Below the pieces are notes generated by a model, which made no database searches, was not told where the DNA came from, and saw nothing but the letters and a program-made list of their open reading frames with translations. From Clostridiales bacterium (GTDB taxonomy: Bacteria; Bacillota; Clostridia; Saccharofermentanales; Saccharofermentanaceae), in contig JAFXMZ010000028.1 of NCBI GenBank assembly GCA_017529925.1, positions 1 through 64,000 of the forward strand: a DNA stretch of 64,000 nt, given 5' to 3'. The translations under genes were made by a program, and so were the position numbers. This document shows, piece after piece, positions 46,398 through 54,213 of the stretch; position 1 is the first letter of the stretch, and each line of letters begins with the position of its first letter.

Positions 46398-48836
46398 TTA
46401 CTTCTCACCGAGTGCCTGCTTAAATTCTCTTTCCTTTTCCTCCTTTGACATTGCTTTAATGCTCCTTCTTATCTGTTCGATAAGACCGACTCTGTACTCC
46501 TTATAGAGAGCCTTCATCTGCTTATCGATAGCAGCCTGCTCCTCAGGGGTGCGCTTAGGCGGCACATACTGAGGCTTCGGCTTGTTTCTGGCTTCCTTCT
46601 TCTTCTTTCTCTTGAACTTGATGTCGGCAATATCCCTTCTGATCTGATACTTCGTATCTGTGGAATACTTCCTGTAGTAGACCTCCATCTTGTTTCTTTC
46701 TTCGTCTTCTCTCTTCCTGATCTCTGCTTCTTCGGCACGCTTTGCAAGGATCCTCTTGTAATCCGGATTGTCGGTATCCTTCGGAATATAACCGAAAAAC
46801 TTGTAAAGAAGCCTCATCATGCCTCTCTCGAACATATTGACCGGATTCTTTGAATATTCTCTTCTTATCTCCTCGAAAGGCTTGCTCTCGTAGTACTTCC
46901 TGTCCGCCTTGAGGCGCTGGGCTCTCTCCTCTTCCTTTCGCTCCTTTTCCCTTCTCTGCTGCTCGATCTTCATCTTGGCGGCTATCTTACGAGGATCATT
47001 ATTCCTCTCATATTCACTCATGACGGCAGCAGCAGCAGCGACTTTCTCTTCAGATACCTTCGCCTCGGGTATCTCATCACTCTCAAGGATAGCAAGACCA
47101 TCTTCAACTTCATCGATGGCATCTTCGCTGTGTTCAAACTTATCAGCAATAGCAGCTGCCTTCTCCTGATCGACCTTGACAGCCTCAGCCTCCCTGGCGG
47201 CACGGACTTCCTCCATAGCCGCAACGGCATCATCGATCTCATCGCCGGTAACATTGCTGTAAGCCCTTTGTATATCGGTGATATCCTTCTGCTTGTCATA
47301 TTTGACAGTATCGATGCCTTCTGCTCCGCCGAGTTCTGCACGCATCTGGAGTTTCTGTTCTGCGATACGGGCTTTCTCGGCAGCGATTCGTTCTTCTTCC
47401 TCTTTCTTGCGCCTTGCTTCTTCCTCAAGACGTTTCTGCTCTTCGATCCTGGCAAGTCTTTCAGCCTCAAGACGCGCGCGCTCGCGCTCTTCGGCTTCCA
47501 TCTCGGCCTTTCTCTTCTCGAGCATCTCGGCAATACGCTGTTTCTCCGCTTCCTTTTCGATACGGATCCTCTCGCGCTCTTCTCTCTTGGCTTCCTCTAT
47601 GCGGCGCTTTTCCTCGAGCCTTGCCTCTCTCTCGGCACGGAGCCTTTCCTTCTCTTCCTTTTCTTCCTGTTTAGCCCTGATCTCGGCATCGATACCTGCA
47701 TAATAGTTGCGTTCGATCTCGATCGCCTTATCGATCTGCTCAAAGATATCATCTGAATTCTCAGGTACAGTCTTTACAAACAGCGCCTCACCGTCATCTG
47801 CGATATAACCGACTGCCTGATCCGCATGAAGATCGTAGTTACCGGTAAGAAGCTCGCGGCCGTATTTCTTAACGATCTTAGGCGCGATCGGCTTGAGCTT
47901 CTTTTTGCCGATCTCGAGCATGGAATCCTCATCAGCGGTATAAGAACGGAAAAGGAGCAGATTACAAGCAATGATCTTATAAAGATCATCAACATAATCA
48001 GTCTCAGGCTTTAATGCCGTATCTTCAACATTGATCTCATAGCCGGCACTCTCATAACTGAGGATATACTGCCAGAGTGCAAGACATGCTTTCAGATCGA
48101 CATTCTTCAGGATAGCATTAGTCCTCATGATAGGAGGTCTTACAAAGTTATTTCCGAGAGTCTGACAGAGTTCGGAGCCTTTGTATCCCTCTATCATCTT
48201 CTTGAGCTTCTCAACTCTCTGCCAGATCGTAAAACCCTGATCATTAGTAGATTCCAGGCTCTTACTTGTATCGATCGAAAGCTTGAGGGATATAGTATTA
48301 CCGGATCCGTCTTCGATATTCGTATCAAAATCCATCGAAAAGACTTCTTCATCCTTGGATATCTGTGAAAGCTTCTCATATCTTGTGACGATAAAGATAT
48401 AAAGCCTGTCTATAAGTGTGTTTACAAACCTGTTCTCATACGTCTCAAGGCTCTCTTCCTTATGGACATTCAATATCTTGGAAGGCGTTATCTTACCTGT
48501 TCTGTGGTCGATACTCTGGATCAGGTCTGTATGCTGTGCAAGATGCTTTACCGACTCGACAGTGATCTTTTTCGAGAGCGCTATAGGGACAAGTTCCTCA
48601 ACATCAACGATGGTCCTGCTCGGATTTCTTACGATATTATCAACATGGATGATCGCATTCTCAATGGCTTCGACCCACGAGACATCGATGACTTTCTCCA
48701 TGAGCTTCCGGTTAAGTGAAAGATTGCTTTTACTGCTGCCGACAAGCTGATCCATGACATCAAAGAGATCATTATCTCCCAGGATGTCCATGGAGTCCCG
48801 AAATTCACTGTACCACTTGTCGTAGCGCTCGTTCAA
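46398..48836 (-). CDS. DUF2357-like protein with long coiled coil, partner of the McrB-like ATPase
   Basis: 812 aa, TTG start with a weak AAGG site, so the exact start is uncertain. Residues 1-380 are a folded region; KITPSKILNVHKEESLETYENRFVNTL at 115-141 resembles the DUF2357 core found in proteins next to McrB-type ATPases (McrC-like). Residues about 385-510 are an extreme Glu/Arg/Lys coiled coil (EEKERLRAEREARLEEKRRIEEAK type), followed by more helical charged repeats to the C-terminus. I see no PD-(D/E)XK nuclease motif, which DUF2357/McrC proteins usually carry. No signal or membrane segment. It lies 33 bases after the ATPase gene, suggesting they work together. Confidence 0.72.
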   Translation of the reverse strand: MNERYDKWYSEFRDSMDILGDNDLFDVMDQLVGSSKSNLSLNRKLMEKVIDVSWVEAIENAIIHVDNIVRNPSRTIVDVEELVPIALSKKITVESVKHLAQHTDLIQSIDHRTGKITPSKILNVHKEESLETYENRFVNTLIDRLYIFIVTRYEKLSQISKDEEVFSMDFDTNIEDGSGNTISLKLSIDTSKSLESTNDQGFTIWQRVEKLKKMIEGYKGSELCQTLGNNFVRPPIMRTNAILKNVDLKACLALWQYILSYESAGYEINVEDTALKPETDYVDDLYKIIACNLLLFRSYTADEDSMLEIGKKKLKPIAPKIVKKYGRELLTGNYDLHADQAVGYIADDGEALFVKTVPENSDDIFEQIDKAIEIERNYYAGIDAEIRAKQEEKEEKERLRAEREARLEEKRRIEEAKREERERIRIEKEAEKQRIAEMLEKRKAEMEAEERERARLEAERLARIEEQKRLEEEARRKKEEEERIAAEKARIAEQKLQMRAELGGAEGIDTVKYDKQKDITDIQRAYSNVTGDEIDDAVAAMEEVRAAREAEAVKVDQEKAAAIADKFEHSEDAIDEVEDGLAILESDEIPEAKVSEEKVAAAAAVMSEYERNNDPRKIAAKMKIEQQRREKERKEEERAQRLKADRKYYESKPFEEIRREYSKNPVNMFERGMMRLLYKFFGYIPKDTDNPDYKRILAKRAEEAEIRKREDEERNKMEVYYRKYSTDTKYQIRRDIADIKFKRKKKKEARNKPKPQYVPPKRTPEEQAAIDKQMKALYKEYRVGLIEQIRRSIKAMSKEEKEREFKQALGEK

Positions 48837-48869
48837 AACAAATACCTTAAGTAAACGTAAATACCGTTA

Positions 48870-50450
48870 TCAGAACAACTTCTGGAGTCTTTCGAGATAA
48901 GCGATAGATTCGTTCATCTTTCCTCTTCCGAATGATTTATTGATATATGTGCAGAGTTCCTTGAGCTCATCGCGGAGCATTGCAAGGTTCAAAGATTCAA
49001 ACTTTCTGAAGATCTTTGTAGCAAGCACATAATCTATACCGTCGAGTTCCTCACCGCCGCAGGCAACATATACCGGTACAAAAAGTCCCATCTGCTTGAT
49101 GATACGGTTACCGAAAGCAACTCTGAGCTTCTCAATAACCCACAGATCGAGCTGATGAATCTTCTTAAGGTTCTCCTGCGATATAGGATATTTCTCATAC
49201 GCCTCATTGAACAGCTCGTTCAGATGAGTATATGATACCGAGATAGGAGGCGTATCAGGCGCCTCGAAAGCGACACCCTTCGCATCAAGATTGATCGGCT
49301 GGGCACGGTCATAGACCTTATCGGAGATGGCATATGTGGAATCGTCGTTATTAGCAGTTCCGACATACCATATATTCTGCGGGATCCTGAGTTTGCCCTT
49401 CTCGAGCTTCTCAGGGTCTGTACTCCAGACACTTGGCACAAGGTCGAGCGCCCACTCATCAGAGTTAGGCATCTCGAGTATGGAGAGCATCTCGGCGAAA
49501 TAATACTCGATACGGGCGATATTCATCTCGTCGAGGAGGATGATATTGATATCATCGTTATAGTTGGATGCGTAGATCCTTCTTAATACTTCCGTTTCAT
49601 TGAAGTTCTTCGTAAATTCATTGAAGAATCCGAAGAGCTCGGTACGGTCTCTCCAGGAAGGCTGAACGGATGCTATCGTCGTATCGACTCCAAGGAACTT
49701 ACCGAATGAATATGGGAGCGACGTTTTACCTGTACCGGATATACCCTGAAGGATGATAAGTTTCGTAGAAGCCATACCTGCTACAAACAGCCTTACTATC
49801 TTCGGCTCATAGAACAGATGCATCTTCGAGCAGGCAAAATTCCTGAACTTGTCACAGAAAGTGACAAGGTCGATCTCATTATCATATTCAGGCGGTGTAT
49901 ATGTCTTATAGAAATTATCGACCTCAAACAGTTTCGAGAACCTGTGGTCTGTAGTAACAAATACACCGTCCTCGGTCGGGGCCTGACTGTCTCCTTCGAG
50001 TCCGTCACCGGTACCGGCAAAAGAAGAAATACCTTCTCCTGCGGCTGCAAAACCTCTGTTGCCGCCGGGAAGACCGATCTGGGCGACCTTCATGGCCATG
50101 ATCTCGTCCTTCTCCCTGGCCATCTTCATAACTCTCTGCTGTAATACGGATATCTCTTCAAGAAGATCCTCATTACTAACTATGGAATGACGGAATCTGA
50201 TATACTTTCTTACCGCAAATATGATCAGGAGTGCGATCAGAACATAGATGGCGGCAACAACAAGTATGGAAAGGATCGCAAGGACCCATCCCAAAGCCCC
50301 GAACTCAACAGAATATGTCTTGAATATATCGACATAATTCTTGATATTAAAGATCTGTACAATGCCTTTCCCTATACCCGTGAATATAAGGCTGAAGCCT
50401 TTCAGCATCTCGGATATAAAAGCAAAAAACCATCTAAAAAACGCACTCAT
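48870..50450 (-). CDS. Membrane-anchored McrB-like AAA+ ATPase
   Basis: 526 aa. A hydrophobic N-terminal stretch and transmembrane helix (about 52-81) anchor it; a short coiled coil (95-120) and a Gly-rich linker follow. The AAA+ core has Walker A GISGTGKTS (236-244), QPSWRDRTELFGFF (263-276), Walker B IILLDEMN (303-310) and the sensor-like GTANNDDSTYAISDKVYDRA (364-383), the arrangement of McrB/AAA_5 proteins. McrB proteins are usually soluble restriction GTPases or ATPases; membrane anchoring and neighbours suggest a different job, such as powering assembly or secretion. It is between the two SipW genes. Confidence 0.85.
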   Translation of the reverse strand: MSAFFRWFFAFISEMLKGFSLIFTGIGKGIVQIFNIKNYVDIFKTYSVEFGALGWVLAILSILVVAAIYVLIALLIIFAVRKYIRFRHSIVSNEDLLEEISVLQQRVMKMAREKDEIMAMKVAQIGLPGGNRGFAAAGEGISSFAGTGDGLEGDSQAPTEDGVFVTTDHRFSKLFEVDNFYKTYTPPEYDNEIDLVTFCDKFRNFACSKMHLFYEPKIVRLFVAGMASTKLIILQGISGTGKTSLPYSFGKFLGVDTTIASVQPSWRDRTELFGFFNEFTKNFNETEVLRRIYASNYNDDINIILLDEMNIARIEYYFAEMLSILEMPNSDEWALDLVPSVWSTDPEKLEKGKLRIPQNIWYVGTANNDDSTYAISDKVYDRAQPINLDAKGVAFEAPDTPPISVSYTHLNELFNEAYEKYPISQENLKKIHQLDLWVIEKLRVAFGNRIIKQMGLFVPVYVACGGEELDGIDYVLATKIFRKFESLNLAMLRDELKELCTYINKSFGRGKMNESIAYLERLQKLF

Positions 50451-50475
50451 AATCCTGATTCCTTACTTTATATTA

Positions 50476-51201
50476 TTATTCTTCATTATTTTCATTTATA
50501 ACTTCCACTGTTTCCTTAATCTCATCTGAGGCTTCTTTAACCGCATCAGCGGCATTGTCAGCAGTCTCACCTGCTCCGGCTGAGGCCTTCTCCTTTGCCA
50601 GGAATTCCTCGATAGCCTTCCTCTTTATCTCCTCCTCATCTTCCTTGGAGATCTTAGGCTTCTTGACCTCTATAAGAGTAACGATAAACTTATAGAGCTC
50701 AAAAAGGAAAAAGAGGGCCATCGGAATCAATATACAGATAAAGAAGCCTGTCTTTGTACGGAGGAAGTTCAGGACCTTTCCGAATCCCGGTATCTTTGCT
50801 CCTGTCCAGCGGCCGATGATATCAGATGAATATGTGGGAGACTCATCGGCAACGGGATTATTATCACCCTTCGTAGTAAAGTTCCTGGCGCTGTTATCAA
50901 GGTCCTCTATCGCAACGATACGGTGCGTATTCTTAACGCGGTTGCCGTCGATAACAGTATAGAATGTGATAACATCATCCACCTTAAGGTCATACAGATC
51001 AGTTTCCTTGACAAAAATCATGTCACCTTTCTTGAACGTCGGTGCCATTGAATCTGATTCAACAGTCATCGGCATCACGCCGAAAAGACTCGGTATCCCG
51101 TTATTTCTCTCGGACGTAAAGACAAGGATCGTAACAAGGAATGCCAGAATCAGCAGTATCCAGGCTAATGCATTAACGATGATCTTCAGTGCTTTTTTCA
51201 T
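50476..51201 (-). CDS. SipW-type (ER/archaeal-type) signal peptidase I, copy 2
   Basis: 241 aa. N-terminal transmembrane helix (8-28), catalytic VESDSMAPTFKKGDMIFV with Ser51, general base His93 in KNTHRIVAI, then KGDNNPVADESPTYSSDIIGRW; a second helix near 152-172 and a long charged tail ending in Glu/Asn. The Ser-His dyad marks the SipW class. It differs from copy 1 in the spacer between Ser and His blocks and in the tail, so the two may have different substrates. It lies between the anchored TasA-like gene and the AAA+ gene. Confidence 0.9.
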   Translation of the reverse strand: MKKALKIIVNALAWILLILAFLVTILVFTSERNNGIPSLFGVMPMTVESDSMAPTFKKGDMIFVKETDLYDLKVDDVITFYTVIDGNRVKNTHRIVAIEDLDNSARNFTTKGDNNPVADESPTYSSDIIGRWTGAKIPGFGKVLNFLRTKTGFFICILIPMALFFLFELYKFIVTLIEVKKPKISKEDEEEIKRKAIEEFLAKEKASAGAGETADNAADAVKEASDEIKETVEVINENNEE

Positions 51202-51222
51202 AATCTTTCCCTTTTCTGTTCC

Positions 51223-51945
51223 TTATGTGGTTTCAGTTATCTTAAAATCCATCCCGAACTTGATTGTTCCGCCGACGATATCATCAACACAATCAGGATC
51301 GTTCCCCTCGAGCCATATTACTATGGTGTATTTATCTTTTGAGCGCGGCTCAAAATCGGTGACGACTTCCTTACGGACGAGAGATGAGGACAGAAACTCC
51401 TCGTCACAATCACTCTCTATCCCCTTGCCGTTGGACTTTGTCTTGCCGTAGACAGTCTTCTCGCCATTCTTGAAAACAGCGACCCTGACAGCTTCATCTA
51501 CGCCCTTGGATACATTATCTACATAAAGCTCGCTCTGATATGAGAGCGTGTCATCACCTGAATTGATAAGATAGAAAGTATAAGCGATATAATTGGTGCC
51601 GTTATGGCTTCCGTTCACACTGTCGATATTCTCCGGAAGGTCCTCACCGCTTATATTGGTCATATCATAGACTACTTCTGCATTGAGTACAGATATAGCT
51701 CTTCCGTATTCAGGAGTCTCTGAGAGTGACAGACCCTGATTGACCATATCATATTTATCGATCCTGACAGTAAAGCTGCCGAACTTATCATAGAAATAAG
51801 AAACAGCATAAGCGATCGCAACAAGAGCAATAAGGATGATAATGAGAAGTGCCATCATCCTCATCACAAATGCATGCTTCTTGACTTCTTTTGCAGTCCT
51901 ACGAAGCCTGACTACGTCTTTAATCTTTCCGCCGTTATCTGCCAA
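51223..51945 (-). CDS. Membrane-anchored TasA/camelysin-like protein
   Basis: 240 aa if started at the TTG at 51945, eight bases from AGGAAGG; another TTG at 51951 is too close to that site. A cytosolic basic stretch, one transmembrane helix (residues about 28-53) and an extracellular beta domain follow. The segments YIAYTFYLINSGDD and IWLEGNDPDCVDDIVGG resemble the C-terminal block of the major subunit (IYFEGEDANCKSSN), indicating a shared fold. Without AWF it probably keeps its anchor, suggesting an assembly base. It is the second gene of the head operon. Confidence 0.75.
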   Translation of the reverse strand: MADNGGKIKDVVRLRRTAKEVKKHAFVMRMMALLIIILIALVAIAYAVSYFYDKFGSFTVRIDKYDMVNQGLSLSETPEYGRAISVLNAEVVYDMTNISGEDLPENIDSVNGSHNGTNYIAYTFYLINSGDDTLSYQSELYVDNVSKGVDEAVRVAVFKNGEKTVYGKTKSNGKGIESDCDEEFLSSSLVRKEVVTDFEPRSKDKYTIVIWLEGNDPDCVDDIVGGTIKFGMDFKITETT

Positions 51946-51973
51946 GATCAAAACCTTCCTTTAAATAATAATA

Positions 51974-52768
51974 TCATTCATTTCTCTTTCGTACATATCT
52001 TTCGAGCGTATACTTGCCCGCCAGATTACCTGCTACAAATCTGCAGTCCGCTTCGAAAAGCGCTTCAGCCTGGTTCGCTGTCGATATACCGTCAGCTATC
52101 GGTTCAGCTCCGAGGCCCTCAACGAAATGGACTACAGACTTAACTGCATCATTCGATCTCTCGTTCTTCCCGATATATGAGGTAACCTCCTGACTGAGCA
52201 TCACATAATCAACAGGATAATCTGAAAGCTTCATGAGAGGCGAGTTATTGCCGCCGAATCCGCTGATCATGAAATGAAAGCCTCTGTTCCTCATATTCTC
52301 GATGATGCGGGAATGCTTAACATTACCCTCGACCAGGATCTTAAGTGGAAGCTCAAAGCAGATCTTATTCAGGTCAACCTGCCAGTCTTCCATATAAGCT
52401 ACCAGTTTCTGTTCGATACTCCTCTCAAGAAGCACCCTCGGAGGCATATATACGGAAAGCCACTTAAAGAAGAAATCCCTCTCGATAAACTTCTTCACCG
52501 CTTCGAGTGCCTGACGAAGCTCCAGGTCGAAAAGCGATACGCACTGATTCGAAAGCTCGGCAACATCCCTGTAGTTCTCCGGCATGAGTATGCCGATGCC
52601 CGGAGTATTGAGGCGGGTCTTCGACTGGAAGAAATTAACACTGCCGCTCTCGATCTCCCTTATACCGCGGAAGAACATCTCAACAGCACGAAGTCCGCCA
52701 ACGTTGTCATTGGGCATTTCATTAGCGATCGTGATATCGATATCGTTTACAGTGTTATCTGCAGCCAC
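51974..52768 (-). CDS. Degenerate EAL-domain protein
   Basis: 264 aa, GTG start with AGGAGG upstream. The fold is recognisable (SGFGGNNSPLMKLSDYPVDYVMLSQE corresponds to DDFGTGYSSL...LKIDRSF of EAL domains; GAEPIADGIST to VVAEGVET). Catalytic residues are lost: the EAL Glu region reads FFQSK, DDFG reads SGFG, the Lys of KID reads MLS, and EGVE reads DGIS. It is unlikely to hydrolyse c-di-GMP; it may bind it or a protein. As first gene of the operon it may be the control subunit of the fibre system. No signal or membrane segment. Confidence 0.8.
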   Translation of the reverse strand: MAADNTVNDIDITIANEMPNDNVGGLRAVEMFFRGIREIESGSVNFFQSKTRLNTPGIGILMPENYRDVAELSNQCVSLFDLELRQALEAVKKFIERDFFFKWLSVYMPPRVLLERSIEQKLVAYMEDWQVDLNKICFELPLKILVEGNVKHSRIIENMRNRGFHFMISGFGGNNSPLMKLSDYPVDYVMLSQEVTSYIGKNERSNDAVKSVVHFVEGLGAEPIADGISTANQAEALFEADCRFVAGNLAGKYTLERYVRKRNE

Positions 52769-52815
52769 TTCAGCCTCCTAATCAAAAAAGATTAAAAAGA
52801 TTAAACAACAAATTA

Positions 52816-52844
52816 ATTATATAATAAGTCTTTTTCTTTAACAA
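52816..52844 (-). promoter_or_regulatory. Promoter of the head operon
   Basis: On the - strand TTGTTA (52844-52839), 17-bp spacer, TATAAT (52821-52816); 48 bases before the EAL gene start. Confidence 0.8.
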
Positions 52845-52933
52845 ATGACACGAAAACTCCCGAAAACGTACTGTTTATGCGGTTTTATGGCATTTTGTTA
52901 TCTTCTGTTTTGTAATTATTAAAATATAATTTA

Positions 52934-52961
52934 AAAAACGAGCGACTGTTTCGCCGTTTTT
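52934..52961. terminator. Terminator-like hairpin between divergent promoters
   Basis: AAAAACG and GCG pair with CGC and CGTTTTT with one bulged A, giving T runs on both strands. It lies between the head-operon promoter and the major-subunit promoter, where no gene end is close; it could insulate the two units or be a regulatory element. Confidence 0.6.
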
Positions 52962-53000
52962 GCCTGATTGTGAAAGAAATGTGAATTCATCCGAAATCTT

Positions 53001-53029
53001 TTGACACAATCGTCCGCATATGATAAATT
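53001..53029 (+). promoter_or_regulatory. Promoter of the major fibre subunit gene
   Basis: TTGACA at 53001-53006 is a perfect -35; TAAATT at 53024-53029 follows a 17-bp spacer. The 5' UTR of about 75 bases contains a CTGTTC/GAACAG hairpin (about 53052-53082) and then AAGGAG before the ATG. No c-di-GMP riboswitch was recognised. Confidence 0.7.
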
Positions 53030-53111
53030 TGGGCTGTAAGTAAAGAAACATGCTGTTCTGCGAATAAGGCTTGGAGGAACAGTAACGATAAAAAGAAAAG
53101 GAGAAACGACT

Positions 53112-53966
53112 ATGAAAACGACAAAATTCTCAGCAAGGAGAAAGATCTTGGCATCCGTTGCCATGCTCGCAGTCTCCGCAGTCATGCTGTCCAGTGCGAC
53201 ATATGCATGGTTTACCATTAACAAGACCGTTTCGGTCACAGGAATGAAGCTCAAGGCTACAGCTGAGCAGGGTCTCGTAATTTCCGGCGACAATAAGCAA
53301 ACCTGGCTTACAGCATGGGACGTTAACATGTCAGCAGGAGTTGCTCTTGCTCCTGCAAGTACGGACGGTGCAGCTACACCCGCCTGGGCAACAGCAGGAA
53401 GTAGAGCATTTGATAGTGCAGATAAAGATAATCCTATAACAGGCTATACGGATCTTAGTCTGACATATGCCGCTCCCGCTTCGATCACAGGAAATGCATT
53501 CGGTAACGGTGAAGGTGTTGGAAGTGCTAATGATCATGATTACGTACTGAAGAAGATCTTCTATATCAAGTCTGCAAGTAACGAAGCTTGGGCAAATCAG
53601 AATCTTGTAATTGATTCCGTTACGGCTGAACTCCCTTCAACGGCAGCAACTGCAAATCTTGACAAGTCCCTCAGAGTACTCGTAGTTGTAGGATCCGACT
53701 CATTCATCTATGCACCTGTTGCAGGATATGATACATCTTGTAACTTCAGGGGAACCACGGCTCTTACACTTATTGCTGCTGATACTGACAGCACATGTAC
53801 GAGCGTAACTTCGATCCCTGCTAACTCGACGACATCTCCTATCGAGGTCGATATGTATATCTACTTCGAGGGTGAGGATGCAAACTGCAAGTCCTCTAAC
53901 CTTACAGCTGCAAGCGTTGATGAGCTTACAGTAAGCGCAAGCTTCAAGACAGCAGCTACTGCTTAA
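53112..53966 (+). CDS. Probable major TasA/camelysin-like fibre subunit
   Basis: 284 aa. The SipW-type signal is textbook: basic start, hydrophobic core, SSATYAWF (AWF at 32-34) then NKTVSVTGMKLKA. The mature part is Ala/Ser/Thr-rich and low in charge, with one Cys pair region (TSCNF, TDSTC) and IYFEGEDANC near the C-terminus. TasA and camelysin-type proteins assemble into extracellular fibres by donor-strand exchange. It stands alone with a strong promoter and terminator, divergent from its processing genes, as expected for a highly expressed major subunit. TasA itself versus another CalY-like family cannot be decided. Confidence 0.85.
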   Translation: MKTTKFSARRKILASVAMLAVSAVMLSSATYAWFTINKTVSVTGMKLKATAEQGLVISGDNKQTWLTAWDVNMSAGVALAPASTDGAATPAWATAGSRAFDSADKDNPITGYTDLSLTYAAPASITGNAFGNGEGVGSANDHDYVLKKIFYIKSASNEAWANQNLVIDSVTAELPSTAATANLDKSLRVLVVVGSDSFIYAPVAGYDTSCNFRGTTALTLIAADTDSTCTSVTSIPANSTTSPIEVDMYIYFEGEDANCKSSNLTAASVDELTVSASFKTAATA

Positions 53967-53982
53967 GTTACTGATCAATACG

Positions 53983-54012
53983 AAAGGAGCCTCATTTGAG
54001 GCTCCTTTTTTT
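53983..54012. terminator. Strong bidirectional terminator
   Basis: AAAGGAGCCTC (53983-53993) pairs perfectly with GAGGCTCCTTT (53998-54008), with a run of T on the + side and A/T tails on both. It ends the fibre gene and the facing small-protein gene. Confidence 0.92.
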
Positions 54013-54038
54013 ATGCTTTAAAACCGGAATAAGAAAGA

Positions 54039-54212
54039 TCACATCTGATGTCTTACAGTACCGTATTCATCATTGAGACGGTAGTAAGGACAGTCCTTAT
54101 TCCCTTTCATCTCCATCCTGGCAAACTCATCCTCATCAAAGTTGACATCGCAGAAGTAGCCTTCAGCCTCATCATCCCAGCAATAGAAGCAGCATGATTC
54201 ACAATTAGCCAT
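54039..54212 (-). CDS. Small Cys-rich protein, DUF6472-like
   Basis: 57 aa from the ATG at 54212; a TTG 15 bases earlier lies on the GGAGGT site that serves the ATG. CESCCFYCWDDEAEGYFCDVNF at the start and CPYYRLNDEYGTVRHQM at the end match the pattern of the small DUF6472 family common in Clostridia, with Cys spaced to bind a metal or Fe-S centre. Function unknown. It begins one base after the mntP stop. Confidence 0.75.
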   Translation of the reverse strand: MANCESCCFYCWDDEAEGYFCDVNFDEDEFARMEMKGNKDCPYYRLNDEYGTVRHQM

Positions 54213-54213
54213 A

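Noticed and set aside
47130-47756. Long open frames on the + strand opposite the coiled-coil gene
   Set aside because: They arise from Glu/Lys/Arg-rich codons read in reverse (Ser/Phe/Leu-rich) and have no ribosome sites; shadows.
52769-53111. c-di-GMP riboswitch controlling the fibre genes
   Set aside because: The region was read for GEMM-I conserved segments next to the EAL gene; none was recognised.
45735-53966. The cluster as a classical McrBC restriction system
   Set aside because: No recognisable nuclease or methyl-DNA-binding domain; the ATPase is membrane-anchored and embedded among signal peptidases and fibre proteins. A defence role remains possible but is not shown.
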